A DNA stretch of 64,000 nucleotides, from positions 1-64,000 of the forward strand of contig JBFWLB010000001.1 of NCBI GenBank assembly GCA_050252335.1, given 5' to 3'. The notes under the pieces are model-generated. The model had not been told where the DNA came from and searched no databases. It saw only the letters and a program-made list of their open reading frames with translations. This stretch comes from Berkiella_A sp050252335. Lineage in GTDB: Bacteria; Pseudomonadota; Gammaproteobacteria; Berkiellales; Berkiellaceae. A program made the translations under genes and the position numbers. This document shows positions 9,745 to 19,242 of the stretch, piece after piece; the stretch's first letter is position 1, and each line of letters starts with the position of its first letter.

Positions 9745-10276
9745 ACGACTACCTGCGCTGCTTTTGCTTTTTATGGTGGCTGGTTGTGACTCTGATGATG
9801 AGCGACAAAAGCTTGAGCAGTATATTGCACAAGTGAAAACACGGCCTTCTGGTGAAATTGAAGCTTTACCACAAATTAAACCCTATGAAACATTTACATA
9901 CTCTGCTTTAGATAAGCGTAGCCCTTTTATGCCGCCAGAACCTGAAAAAGTAGTTGCGACCGCCGTGCTGGATAATGGTATTCGTCCAGATGCAAATAGG
10001 CCGAAAGAGCCTTTAGAGACTTTCCCCATTGATGCCCTTAAAATGGTTGGTACCTTAGAAAGAGATGGCAAAATGTGGGCGCTGATTGTAGATAAAGAGG
10101 GCGCGCTTCATCGCGTAGTCAAAGGAAATTACGTTGGATTCAATCATGGCAAAATTAATTCAATTACAGAAGAAAAATTAGGCATTACGGAGATTATCCC
10201 CAGTCCCACAGGTGGATGGCAAGAGCGTCAATCCGAAATGGTATTAACGGCGGAAGAAACCGTTACAAAGGAATAG
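9737..10276 (+). CDS. pilP: Type IV pilus assembly lipoprotein PilP
   Basis: Lipoprotein linking the inner-membrane PilNO complex to the PilQ secretin. A signal peptide ends in the lipobox VAGC (Cys17), and the mature protein has the disordered N-terminal region followed by the small beta domain (LKMVGTLERDGKMWALI...). Length is 179 aa, as expected. It overlaps pilO by 8 bp and lies 1 bp before pilQ. Confidence 0.94.
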   Translation: MIRRLPALLLLFMVAGCDSDDERQKLEQYIAQVKTRPSGEIEALPQIKPYETFTYSALDKRSPFMPPEPEKVVATAVLDNGIRPDANRPKEPLETFPIDALKMVGTLERDGKMWALIVDKEGALHRVVKGNYVGFNHGKINSITEEKLGITEIIPSPTGGWQERQSEMVLTAEETVTKE

Positions 10277-10277
10277 T

Positions 10278-12467
10278 GTGGAGTTAAAAAATATGACAAA
10301 GTTACAGCGCAATGTCGTTGGCTGCATGATTTTAGTATTTTCATTGCTTGGGTATACGGCGAGTGTCGCTGCTGCGCCACAGGATAAAAATGCTGCGTCT
10401 GCTTATGCTTTGCAATTAAGAGCTGTACAAGTTTCAAGTATTGAAGGCAATCGTATTAAAGTCAATTTAAAATTATCTCATCCCATCACAGAGCCTAAAA
10501 ACTTTGCCATTGAAAATCCAGCAAAGATAGTTTTAGATTTGCCGGGGGTTAAAAATGGATTGGCATCCGATGCCGCTCGAGCGGAATATAATTTAGGCGC
10601 GGTAAGACGTGTTAGCGTAGTTGAGGCAGATAACCGAACCCGTGTTGTCATTGATTTAAATGAGTCTGTGCCCTATCAAATGAGTGTGGAAGGCAGCGAC
10701 GTCAATATTGTTATTGCTGCGGGTATTCCTGCGGCACAAAGTACCGATCCCTTCAGCGGTCATGCCTTCGCAAAAAAAATAGCAGGGCAATTTTCAATCA
10801 ACAATATAGATTTTAGAAGAGGTGCGCAATCAGATGGGCGCGTCATGGTTGATTTAAGCCATCAGAATGTTGCCATTGAGTTGAAAGAAGAAGGCTCTCA
10901 AATACGGGTTAGATTTGCGAATGCGCACTTGCCAGCGCAGTTACAGCGCAAGCTGGATGTAACAGATTTTGGAACGCCCGTTGTTTCTGTCAATAGCATA
11001 CAGCAAGGTGCAGATGTGGAAATGACCATTAAAATGGAGGGCTATGCAGAGCATATCGCCTATCAAGCGGATAATCGCTTTACCATTGAAGTGCGTCCCT
11101 TAACAAAGCAAGAAAAGGATGCCCTTAAGGAGAAGGCCTTTGAATATACCGGCGAAAGATTGTCTTTAAATTTCCAGGATATTGAAGTAAGAGCGGTCTT
11201 GCAATTAATAGCAGACTTTACCGGACTCAATATTGTGTCGAGTGATACAGTGCGAGGTAGTGTGACCTTGCGTCTGAAAAATGTGCCTTGGGATCAAGCC
11301 TTGGACATCATTATGAAGACCAAAGGATTAGCGAAGCGTCAAGTGGGTAATGTTTTGTTGGTGGCACCTACCGAAGAAATAGCAGCGCGAGAAAAATTGG
11401 AATTACAAACAAGCCAGCAAGTGGCGGATTTAGCGCCCTTGCAGGCAGAATATATAGAGATCAACTATGCAAAGGTAGCGGATATTGCGGGCTTGTTAAA
11501 AGCTGAAAATAATTCTTTGCTTTCTGCCAGAGGCGCTGTTTCGATGGATGAAAGAACCAATACTCTGCTTGTGCAAGATACTGCGCAGAAATTAGATGAA
11601 ATTAGGAAATTGGTACATCGCTTAGATACGCCGGTCAGACAGGTATTGATTGAATCGCGGGTTGTCTTTGCAACCGATGATTTTGAAGATGCGCTGGGAG
11701 TGAAGTTTGGCGCTGCTGCAAAACTGCGACCAGGCAATGAGCCTGTTTTAGGGGTGGCGGGTAGTAGAATAGATCTTGCAGATAATAATTTTGCGGGTAG
11801 TCGTATTGCTATGGCACAAAATCCAAGCGCGGCTGTTGCTGCCACTTCGGTTGCAGAAAGGCTCATGGTTGATTTACCAGCAGCGCTTTCAACGGGGGGC
11901 ACTGCTTCATTAGGGATGACAGTTGCTTCCTTGCCAGGGGGAACCATTTTGGACTTAGAATTAGCGGCGTTGGAGTCTGAGGGCTTGGGTAAGATTGTCG
12001 CAAGCCCACGTATTGTGACCTCCAATCAGCAACAAGCCTATATTGAAACTGGTGAGGAAATTCCGTATTTGGAATGGGTAGAGCCAACAAGCGGTGGTGG
12101 TTCCCCTAGAGCTGTTGTTTCTTTTAAAAAAGCGGTGCTACGTCTGGAGGTAACGCCACAAATTACACCAGATGATAAAATTATTTTAGATTTAACCGTC
12201 AATCAAGATTCTCGCGGCATAATGACCAATGGGGTTCCTGCCATTAATACAAGAGAAATGCATACTAAGGTCTTAGTATCAAATGGTGAGACCGTTGTCT
12301 TAGGCGGTATTTATCAGCAAGAAAAGAATGAGAAAGTTAGTAAGGTGCCCTTTTTAGGCAATCTGCCTTTAGTTGGTTGGTTGTTTAAAAATAAATCTAA
12401 TTTAGACAAGAGAAATGAGCTCTTAATTTTTGTCACACCAAAGATTATTCAGGAGGGGGTGACATAG
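10278..12467 (+). CDS. pilQ: Type IV pilus secretin PilQ
   Basis: Outer-membrane secretin through which the pilus passes. It has a signal peptide, tandem AMIN peptidoglycan-binding domains (about residues 45-280), a secretin/TonB short N-terminal domain (SLNFQDIEVRAVLQLIADFT), and the C-terminal secretin domain ending in the typical LVGWLFKNK and ELLIFVTPKII. Start is GTG 10278 with AAAGGA upstream; ATG 10293 with GGAG at 10280-10283 is equally plausible and gives MTKLQRN. Length is 729 aa. Confidence 0.96.
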   Translation: MELKNMTKLQRNVVGCMILVFSLLGYTASVAAAPQDKNAASAYALQLRAVQVSSIEGNRIKVNLKLSHPITEPKNFAIENPAKIVLDLPGVKNGLASDAARAEYNLGAVRRVSVVEADNRTRVVIDLNESVPYQMSVEGSDVNIVIAAGIPAAQSTDPFSGHAFAKKIAGQFSINNIDFRRGAQSDGRVMVDLSHQNVAIELKEEGSQIRVRFANAHLPAQLQRKLDVTDFGTPVVSVNSIQQGADVEMTIKMEGYAEHIAYQADNRFTIEVRPLTKQEKDALKEKAFEYTGERLSLNFQDIEVRAVLQLIADFTGLNIVSSDTVRGSVTLRLKNVPWDQALDIIMKTKGLAKRQVGNVLLVAPTEEIAAREKLELQTSQQVADLAPLQAEYIEINYAKVADIAGLLKAENNSLLSARGAVSMDERTNTLLVQDTAQKLDEIRKLVHRLDTPVRQVLIESRVVFATDDFEDALGVKFGAAAKLRPGNEPVLGVAGSRIDLADNNFAGSRIAMAQNPSAAVAATSVAERLMVDLPAALSTGGTASLGMTVASLPGGTILDLELAALESEGLGKIVASPRIVTSNQQQAYIETGEEIPYLEWVEPTSGGGSPRAVVSFKKAVLRLEVTPQITPDDKIILDLTVNQDSRGIMTNGVPAINTREMHTKVLVSNGETVVLGGIYQQEKNEKVSKVPFLGNLPLVGWLFKNKSNLDKRNELLIFVTPKIIQEGVT

Positions 12468-12664
12468 TAAGAGATAGAAGTATAATATGGGTCGATGAGC
12501 TGACCCATTCTTGCTAGCGCTTATCTTAGACAAGATGTTATACTATTGCCGAATTGTGACATGAGACCCAAGGGCTTAGCTTTTGTTGGTCTACTCCCTA
12601 AACCTAGGTTTCGTTTTTAATATGCATAACGAAGTCAAAACACTTAAAAGAAATCAAGAGGCGT

Positions 12665-13201
12665 ATGAAGCGATCAATTAACTTATTCCTTGTTGGACCA
12701 ATGGGAGCTGGTAAAAGCACTATTGGCAAACAACTCGCTAAGGAATTGAAGCTTGAATTCTGTGATGTCGATCAAGAAATTGAAGACAGAGCAGGTGCGG
12801 ATATTGCTTGGATTTTTGATGTTGAAGGCGAAGAAGGCTTTCGAAAGCGCGAAGAAATCGTGATTGATGAACTCAGTCAGCGACAAGGTTTGGTTTTGGC
12901 CACCGGTGGTGGCGCCATTTTAAGCGCAGAGAATAGAAACAAGCTTGCTGCCCGAGGCACTGTTGTTTACTTGTTTACCACGGTTGAACAGCAACTTAAG
13001 CGAACCGCTAAAGACAAAAGAAGACCACTGCTTCAGCAAAAGGATATGCCAAGAGAAGAGAAGTTAGATGGTTTAATGGAATCAAGAGACCCTCTGTATC
13101 GTGAGATTGCAGACGTTATTATCGATACTGATGGTCGCACTGTACGATCTGTTGCTTTGGAAGTAATCCGTGTTCTTGAGAAAGAACATCTTTTAACTTA
13201 A
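12665..13201 (+). CDS. aroK: Shikimate kinase
   Basis: Phosphorylates shikimate at the 3-hydroxyl with ATP in chorismate synthesis. The Walker A loop GPMGAGKSTIGK (about residues 11-22), the substrate motif DVDQEIEDRAGADIAWIF, GEEGFRKRE and ATGGGA are all present. It is 178 aa, the normal size, with AAGAGG before the ATG. It is followed after 5 bp by aroB, as in most gammaproteobacteria. A weak dyad (TGGGTC/GACCCA, 12488-12507) lies between pilQ and aroK. Confidence 0.97.
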   Translation: MKRSINLFLVGPMGAGKSTIGKQLAKELKLEFCDVDQEIEDRAGADIAWIFDVEGEEGFRKREEIVIDELSQRQGLVLATGGGAILSAENRNKLAARGTVVYLFTTVEQQLKRTAKDKRRPLLQQKDMPREEKLDGLMESRDPLYREIADVIIDTDGRTVRSVALEVIRVLEKEHLLT

Positions 13202-13206
13202 CTTGC

Positions 13207-14316
13207 ATGATGCAAACAATCGATACAGAACAACCACTCTGGGTTAAATCAAGGCGTGGTGATTATCCTGTATGGGTAATGTCACACGCCTATCAAAATG
13301 CCACACTTTTTAAGCCCTTACTGGAAAATAGACACATTTTAGTTGTGTCACATCAATCGATTTCTGACCATTATTTCCCCGTATTAGAAGCAACAGCACG
13401 CAGCCTTTCTGCCAGTAAAATTGCTTTGCATATTATTCCTGAAGGCGATCAACATAAAACAATCTCCCAGGCAGAAGCGTTGTGGACGCATTGTTTAGAA
13501 AATCAATACCGTCGTGATGCCTTGATGATTGCATTAGGAGGCGGTGTTGTCGGTGATTTAACAGGTTTTGCTGCAAGTTGTTATCTGCGGGGGATAGATT
13601 TTATTCAATGCCCAACTTCGCTTCTAGCGCAGATTGATGCCGCCATAGGTGGTAAAACTGCGGTCAATCATGTGCTTGGTAAAAATTTGATTGGTGCTTT
13701 TTATTCTCCTCAAGCCGTTATTATTGATCCTACCGCCTTGTTAACCTTGCCCAAACGAGAATTTAATGCTGGGCTTGCTGAAATGATAAAGTATGGCCTC
13801 ATACTAGATGCTAATTTTTTTAATTGGATAGAGAAAAATGCAAGTCAACTATATGAAGATATGACTTTATGCAAACAAGCTATCTACCGTTCTTGTCAGT
13901 TAAAAGCTTTGGTTGTGAGTGAAGATGAATTTGAATCCCGCCACCGTATGATCTTAAATTTTGGGCATACCATTGCGCATGCAATTGAAAGCTTGCTTGA
14001 TTTCAAAAGCATATTACATGGTGAGGCTGTTGCAATAGGGATGGTGATTGCTACTCATTTGGCTTGCGAATTGAATGCACTTTCTTATACTGTATTGGAT
14101 AGATTAGTTGCCTTATTAGAAGTGATTGGACTACCTACTCATGTGCCAAACACTTTATCGATTGAAGCAATTATTGATAAAATCAGCTTAGATAAAAAAT
14201 ATAATCAAACAATGCATTGGGTGCTCTTGTCTCAGCTTGGATGCGCAGAGATTTCGAGTAACGTAGACATAGAAAGTGTGAAAACAATTTTAGGTCGATG
14301 GAAAGAACCCATGTGA
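13207..14316 (+). CDS. aroB: 3-dehydroquinate synthase
   Basis: Converts DAHP to 3-dehydroquinate, the second step of the shikimate pathway, with NAD and a divalent metal. Signatures include GGGVVGDLTGFAAS (NAD binding), PTSLLAQIDAAIGGKTAVNH, GLAEMIKYG and the metal-binding FGHTIAHAIE. Length is 369 aa. Two Met codons are adjacent at 13207 and 13210; either could be used and no strong ribosome-binding site decides. It is coupled to aroK and to the DamX-like gene. Confidence 0.97.
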   Translation: MMQTIDTEQPLWVKSRRGDYPVWVMSHAYQNATLFKPLLENRHILVVSHQSISDHYFPVLEATARSLSASKIALHIIPEGDQHKTISQAEALWTHCLENQYRRDALMIALGGGVVGDLTGFAASCYLRGIDFIQCPTSLLAQIDAAIGGKTAVNHVLGKNLIGAFYSPQAVIIDPTALLTLPKREFNAGLAEMIKYGLILDANFFNWIEKNASQLYEDMTLCKQAIYRSCQLKALVVSEDEFESRHRMILNFGHTIAHAIESLLDFKSILHGEAVAIGMVIATHLACELNALSYTVLDRLVALLEVIGLPTHVPNTLSIEAIIDKISLDKKYNQTMHWVLLSQLGCAEISSNVDIESVKTILGRWKEPM

Positions 14317-14335
14317 ACCAGGGAATCTGATACAG

Positions 14336-15796
14336 ATGGAAAACCAGTCTCTCAAAAAACCAACACCGCGAGTCGCATTATGGCAGCAGCAAGCAGAATT
14401 ACTCGCTCATTTATGCCAATTTAGCAAAAATGTGTTGTGCGTTGTGGCACCCCATAATTCTGGTAAAACAGAATTTATTCAATATTTCCTTGATTTACCC
14501 TTGCCGCGATTATATAAACAGGCCTTGTATTCTGAGCAGAAAACAGTAGATGCAATGATGCAAGAAATCGCGCAGCGCTTTAATTTGCCGTGGGATAAAC
14601 AGAGTGCCCAGCCTTTGCAAAGAGAGACAGATAATATAGCGCAACATCAGGAATCAACATGGGTTTTGTTGGTTGATGATGCAGATTTCATGTCGCCAGA
14701 ATGTTTAAAAGCAGTTTTACAACTTTCACAAACAGATCTTGAGCCGAGAAGGCAATTACATATTATTTTGTTTGGACAGCCAGAATTAGAGCAAATCTTA
14801 GCGCAAGATGAATTTCAATCTATCATTAAAGGCCATAGCCATACCCTAGAATTAGCACAAGCAAGCATGAGTACGGTGAAAAGAGCCGCTACAATACCAT
14901 CTGATACAAAGAAAAATACTTTGGATGATTTAGATGAAGATGGGCTATTTGAGCCTCAATCAGATCCAATTTTTCAAGAGCCGGTGAGTAGAAAAATCAC
15001 GAAGCCACATGGAGTTAATATGGCCACGAAGACACTTTCTTTCGAGCGGACGAGACAGATGCTTGTCCATCCTATGACACTGGGTGCGCTTGCAGGCGTT
15101 GGCTTGGGTATCATTTATTTAAGCCTCAATCCGATGGATGATGCAGAGTGGCAAGATCCACCTACACATGCAGCGCAGTTGGCAGAAGTGAATTGGGACA
15201 CAACCTCACAGCCCTTAAACATTAAAGTATTGTCTGCTTCTAAAGAAGCCATGACAAATGCGAGTGCAGTGCAAAAAGAGAGCGCAACAACACAAGGGAA
15301 TGCAGATCAAGCATCTATATTGGCGACAGATAATAATAGCAATGTTGCTCCCACCGCTGCCGTTGTCAGTGATATTGCAGCAGACAAGACAGTTACCGTT
15401 AGCAAGACAGCTGCAGCAGCTGTTCAAATAGATGCACCCACAGCCGCTGCGAGTAAGCAAGCAAATGCAAAGCCGGCGGCAAAGACATTGTTAAGCGCAG
15501 AAAATACATTGTTGAGCGCAAATGCTAAATTTTATACCTTGCAGTTAATGGGGGGTAAAAATCAAGCCAGTATTAAGCAATTTATCGACACACATAAAAT
15601 TGCTGATAAAGCCTATACATACCGTAAACGAGTCAAAGGTGATCTTTGGTACGTGGTTGTGTTGGGGCAATATCCAAGCAAAGAGTCTGCACAGAAGGCG
15701 ATACAAACCTTGCCTCCAGCGCTGAGACAGGGCGTTAAGCCATGGGTAAGAACCATAGAGAGCGTTCAGAAAGAAATCAATTCTGCGCAGGGTTAA
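14336..15796 (+). CDS. damX: DamX-like SPOR-domain protein with N-terminal AAA ATPase domain
   Basis: Cell-division-associated protein, by position after aroB and by its SPOR domain. The N-terminal part is an ExeA-like AAA domain with a Walker A-like APHNSGKT (about residues 40-47) and Walker B VLLVDDAD. A single transmembrane helix lies near residues 243-262 (LGALAGVGLGIIYLSL). A low-complexity Ala/Thr/Asp-rich linker leads to a SPOR domain (about 398-475) with FYTLQLMGG and WYVVVLGQYPS, which binds denuded peptidoglycan at the septum. The first Gly of the Walker A motif is replaced by Ala, so ATP hydrolysis is uncertain. Length is 486 aa. Confidence 0.85.
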   Translation: MENQSLKKPTPRVALWQQQAELLAHLCQFSKNVLCVVAPHNSGKTEFIQYFLDLPLPRLYKQALYSEQKTVDAMMQEIAQRFNLPWDKQSAQPLQRETDNIAQHQESTWVLLVDDADFMSPECLKAVLQLSQTDLEPRRQLHIILFGQPELEQILAQDEFQSIIKGHSHTLELAQASMSTVKRAATIPSDTKKNTLDDLDEDGLFEPQSDPIFQEPVSRKITKPHGVNMATKTLSFERTRQMLVHPMTLGALAGVGLGIIYLSLNPMDDAEWQDPPTHAAQLAEVNWDTTSQPLNIKVLSASKEAMTNASAVQKESATTQGNADQASILATDNNSNVAPTAAVVSDIAADKTVTVSKTAAAAVQIDAPTAAASKQANAKPAAKTLLSAENTLLSANAKFYTLQLMGGKNQASIKQFIDTHKIADKAYTYRKRVKGDLWYVVVLGQYPSKESAQKAIQTLPPALRQGVKPWVRTIESVQKEINSAQG

Positions 15797-15804
15797 GTTT
15801 TAAA

Positions 15805-15990
15805 AATCCCTCCGCCGCAGACGGCGACTCCCTTTGACAGCAAAGGGAGTAACGGCGCTGTGCGCCATTCATGGATAAGAGAGCGCTAAATGAACGGAGT
15901 GAATGCTGTTCTTCCCTTGGTATCAAGGGAAGAAGCTCACGTTAGTGAGCAGATGGATTTTTTTAATCTTTATTTTGACAATTCTTCTCG
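15805..15990 (+). repeat. Family A hairpin repeat, copy 1
   Basis: This gene-free stretch after damX is a chain of small hairpins: CGCCG-caga-CGGCG, CTCCCTTT-6-AAAGGGAG, CTTCCCTTG-gtat-CAAGGGAAG and GCTCAC-gtta-GTGAGC, then a seven-T run at 15958-15964. The part 15888-15990 recurs at 52757-52860 at about 90% identity by eye. The last hairpin and T run may terminate damX transcription. Confidence 0.75.
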
Positions 15991-16077
15991 GCTCCTAAAG
16001 ACCCCCCAATTCCTCGACTGGGCTAGCCATATCCGTTAAAATGAACCATCCTATCTAAACTAAGTTAGTTCGTTGTC

Positions 16078-17199
16078 ATGGTAAAAGATAATCTCAGCGC
16101 GACAAGCAATCCTTCAAATACGCATCCTTTTACACAGCCTGTAGAGAAAGCGTCTTCCAGTCTTTTTTTACAAGCACTCCAGTGTCAACCTGTTGAAAGA
16201 ACGCCCGTATGGTTGATGAGGCAAGCGGGTCGATATATGCCAGAGTATCGTAAATTAAGAAGCCAGGTAAAAGATTTTATTGCACTTTGTAAAGATCCAG
16301 AGCTTGCCTGTGAAGTAACAATGATGCCATTAAGGCGTTATCGTTTAGATGCAGCCATTATATTTTCTGATATTCTTTTGATTGGGCAAGCCATGGGATT
16401 ACCACTTTCTTTCCAAGAAGGGGAAGGTCCTGTATTTGCGCCTCGTATTGAAAGTCTGAAGCAAGTTGAGCAATTGGAAAGCAATGAAGCGGCAGATAAA
16501 TTATCCTTTGTAAGCGATGCAATTAAACTCGTTGTTAAAGAGCTGAACCATATTCCCTTGATTGGCTTTTGTGGGAGTCCTTGGACAGTTGCTACTTATA
16601 TGGTTGAGGGTGGCACCAGCAAAGATTTTAGTAAAATTAAGACTTTAGCTTGGCAGCAGCCTGAAACAGTGGAATTATTGTTAGATAAGCTGTCAGAAAC
16701 AACCATCAAATACCTCAAAGCGCAAGTAAAGGCAGGGGTAAAAGCATTGATGATATTCGATACATGGGGCGGCATTTTATCTGACCATGCCTATAAGCGT
16801 TTTTCTTTAGCTGCAGTTCAAAAAATAGTAAGGGCGTTGAGAGCAGATGAAGCCACAAAATCAACACCTATTATCTTCTTTGCCAAAGGTAAATATACAC
16901 TTTTTTCTGACTTGGTTGCTTTGGGTATAGAGGGATTATCTATTGATTGGACGGTAGATTTAGGCTGGGTTCGGGAGCAAGTAGGCCAGAAGATAGCCTT
17001 ACAAGGTAATCTAGATCCTACGCTATTAATGGCAACACCCGAAACTTTACAACAAGAAGTCGCGCGCGTCATCCAATCGCATGGCAATCAGCCAGGACAT
17101 ATTTTTAATTTGGGGCATGGTATCTTACCGCAAACACCACCAGAGCAAGTGGAGCGCTTAATTGAATGGGTCGAAATGTATAGTCGCAGCAGCAGATAG
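16078..17199 (+). CDS. hemE: Uroporphyrinogen decarboxylase
   Basis: Removes four carboxyl groups from uroporphyrinogen III to give coproporphyrinogen III in haem synthesis; cytosolic, cofactor-free. Diagnostic motifs are PVWLMRQAGRYMPEYR, FSDILLIGQAMG and FDTWGG. At 373 aa it is about 16-20 residues longer than usual at the N-terminus; no in-frame Met lies between residue 1 and the MRQAGRY Met, and no good ribosome-binding site is visible, so the start is uncertain. It is followed after 13 bp by coaD. Confidence 0.96.
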   Translation: MVKDNLSATSNPSNTHPFTQPVEKASSSLFLQALQCQPVERTPVWLMRQAGRYMPEYRKLRSQVKDFIALCKDPELACEVTMMPLRRYRLDAAIIFSDILLIGQAMGLPLSFQEGEGPVFAPRIESLKQVEQLESNEAADKLSFVSDAIKLVVKELNHIPLIGFCGSPWTVATYMVEGGTSKDFSKIKTLAWQQPETVELLLDKLSETTIKYLKAQVKAGVKALMIFDTWGGILSDHAYKRFSLAAVQKIVRALRADEATKSTPIIFFAKGKYTLFSDLVALGIEGLSIDWTVDLGWVREQVGQKIALQGNLDPTLLMATPETLQQEVARVIQSHGNQPGHIFNLGHGILPQTPPEQVERLIEWVEMYSRSSR

Positions 17200-17212
17200 G
17201 ACTTGATAAAAG

Positions 17213-17707
17213 ATGAAGCAACATGAGCCATATACCGTCATCTTTCCTGGCACATTTGATCCCATTACCAATGGCCATATTGATTTAGTTGAGCGTGCAT
17301 CAAAACTATATTCAACGGTTGTGGTTGCTGTGGCAGAGAATACGCGTAAAGGTCCGTCTTTTTCGCTGGCGACACGTGTTGGATTAGCCAAAGAAGTACT
17401 GCAGCATTGTGACAATGTAGAAATTGAAGGCTTCAATATATTGCTAGCAGATTTTGCCAAACAGAAAAAGGCAAAAGCAATTATTCGTGGTTTACGTGCC
17501 GTTTCTGATTTTGAATATGAATTTCAACTTGCCAATATGAACAGACGTTTGGCGTCAGATATTGAATCACTGTTTCTCATTCCTTCAGAAAAATATTCTT
17601 TTCTTTCTTCTTCCATGGTAAATGAGATTGCCTCGTTAGGTGGAGATATATCCGCATTTGTGCCCCCTGTTGTTGAGCAGATACTCAAAGAGAAATTTAA
17701 AAAATGA
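17213..17707 (+). CDS. coaD: Pantetheine-phosphate adenylyltransferase
   Basis: Penultimate step of coenzyme A synthesis, transferring AMP to 4'-phosphopantetheine. The nucleotidyltransferase motif GTFDPITNGH (about residues 14-23), RGLRAVSDFEYE, and SFLSSSMVNEIASLGGD are all intact. Length (164 aa) is typical. In many gammaproteobacteria the next gene is a YfhL-type ferredoxin; here that gene lies at 25408, beyond a 7.7-kb insertion. Confidence 0.97.
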   Translation: MKQHEPYTVIFPGTFDPITNGHIDLVERASKLYSTVVVAVAENTRKGPSFSLATRVGLAKEVLQHCDNVEIEGFNILLADFAKQKKAKAIIRGLRAVSDFEYEFQLANMNRRLASDIESLFLIPSEKYSFLSSSMVNEIASLGGDISAFVPPVVEQILKEKFKK

Positions 17708-17730
17708 AGATATAGCAAAGGATTTGCATT

Positions 17731-18450
17731 ATGGAAGCATATGAAAAAGTATACGAAATGCTCGCCTCCGATTATCGGTATTTTGCATTTCGCGATATTG
17801 TGCAATGGCTAAACTATGAAATGGTTGAGGGCGATATTTTAGAGTTTGGCGTTGGTGCAGGTGTTAGTTTATTACTATTTGCACTTTTCCATGAAGAATG
17901 TCAGAAACACCCTGAATGGTTAGGCAATAAAGAAAAGCAAACACTTCAAAGACGGCTTGTGGGCTTTGATTCCTTCGATGGATTGCCAGCAGGAGAAGGG
18001 CATGCACGATGGTATAAAAATGTTTTTAAAAACAATGAAAGACGTAACCATCCTTTTCTTAAAACGGGCGAAGTCATTAAGCCAGCGCATGTTTTTAAAC
18101 TATTTGATATTTGTGGTTTTGATAGACCAACACTTGAAGTTGGCTTGTTCTCAGATACTGTCCCCAAAGCATTACCCCAAAAATATAATAAAGCCGCTAT
18201 GATTCATATTGATTCAGATCTCTATGAGTCTTGTAAGACTGTGCTATTACATATTGAACCTTTAATACAAAATGGCACAGTGATTATGTTTGATGAGTGG
18301 TTTGCTTTTAAGGGCGATCCTGATAGTGGAGAGTCACGGGCTTTTAAGGAGTTTTTAGAAGCACATCCACACATTCAAGCCATACCCTATAAGCAATATA
18401 GTACTTCTAGTTATGCCTTTATTCTTCGAAGAGGTCCCGTGACACTGTAG
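17731..18450 (+). CDS. TylF-type SAM-dependent O-methyltransferase, copy 1
   Basis: Class I SAM methyltransferase of the TylF/MycF (macrocin O-methyltransferase) family. The SAM-binding loop is LEFGVGAGVSLLLF (about residues 36-49), with VGFDSFDGLPAGEG, the metal-binding HIDSDLYESCKTVL and FDEWFAFKGDPDSGE as family signatures. Length is 239 aa. AAAGGA stands 8 bases before the ATG. It is about three-quarters identical by eye to the next gene, so the pair arose by tandem duplication. The substrate is unknown; relatives act on sugar hydroxyls of glycans or secondary metabolites. Confidence 0.85.
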   Translation: MEAYEKVYEMLASDYRYFAFRDIVQWLNYEMVEGDILEFGVGAGVSLLLFALFHEECQKHPEWLGNKEKQTLQRRLVGFDSFDGLPAGEGHARWYKNVFKNNERRNHPFLKTGEVIKPAHVFKLFDICGFDRPTLEVGLFSDTVPKALPQKYNKAAMIHIDSDLYESCKTVLLHIEPLIQNGTVIMFDEWFAFKGDPDSGESRAFKEFLEAHPHIQAIPYKQYSTSSYAFILRRGPVTL

Positions 18451-18528
18451 TACGCTGCAATTATGGATTATATCTTAAGGTGCTTATTGAGATAATTTTA
18501 AAACAAAGTATTTACATGGAGCTTGTAT

Positions 18529-19242
18529 ATGGATACCTATGACAAAGCGCATCAGATGTTGCTATCTGATTTTCGATATTTTGCATTTCGCGATATTTTG
18601 TATTGGTTGAATTATGAAATGATTGAAGGCGATATCTTAGAGTTTGGGGTCGGTGCGGGCGCTAGTCTTCTATTATTTGCACTTTTTAATACACAATATC
18701 AGAAATGGCCAGAATGGTTGGGCGACAAAGAGAAAAAACCTATACAGCGAAGAATAGTTGGTTTTGACTCGTTTGAAGGCTTGCCCATCGGAGAGGGACA
18801 TGCAAGATGGCATAAAAGTGTTTTTAAAAATAATGAAAGATTTAACCATCCTTTCTTGGCAATGGGCGAAGCCATTAAGCCTGAACATGTTGTTAAGCTT
18901 TTTGATGTTTGTGGCTATGAAGCACCGATTCTTGAAGTGGGACTCTTTTCTGATACTGTTCCTAAAACAATACCCGCAAAATATAATAAAGCAGCTTTGA
19001 TTCATATTGATTCTGATTTGTATGAGTCTTGCAAAACGGTATTGGCGCATATTGAGCCTTTAATACAAGATGGCACGGTGATTATGTTTGATGAATGGTT
19101 TGCATTCAAAGGTAATCCCAACAAAGGGGAAGCACGTGCCTTTAGAGAATTTTTAGAGGTGAATCCACATATTCAAGCAATACCATATAAACAATATAGT
19201 ATTTCTAGTAATGCTTTTATTTTGCATATCAAGGAGTCCTAG
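18529..19242 (+). CDS. TylF-type SAM-dependent O-methyltransferase, copy 2
   Basis: Paralogue of the preceding gene, 237 aa. The start is ATG 18529: it has GGAG 7 bases upstream and aligns MDTYDKAHQML with MEAYEKVYEML of copy 1; a TTG at 18523 is also in frame but less likely. The SAM loop LEFGVGAGASLLLF, VGFDSFEGLP, HIDSDLYESCKTVL and FDEWFAFKG motifs are conserved, so both copies look active. The 78-bp gap to copy 1 leaves room for its own promoter. Substrate unknown. Confidence 0.85.
   Translation: MDTYDKAHQMLLSDFRYFAFRDILYWLNYEMIEGDILEFGVGAGASLLLFALFNTQYQKWPEWLGDKEKKPIQRRIVGFDSFEGLPIGEGHARWHKSVFKNNERFNHPFLAMGEAIKPEHVVKLFDVCGYEAPILEVGLFSDTVPKTIPAKYNKAALIHIDSDLYESCKTVLAHIEPLIQDGTVIMFDEWFAFKGNPNKGEARAFREFLEVNPHIQAIPYKQYSISSNAFILHIKES

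Noticed and set aside
12488..12507. Possible terminator after pilQ (TGGGTC/GACCCA)
   Set aside because: The stem is short, and the following bases (TTCTTGCT) are a poor T run. It is mentioned under aroK only.
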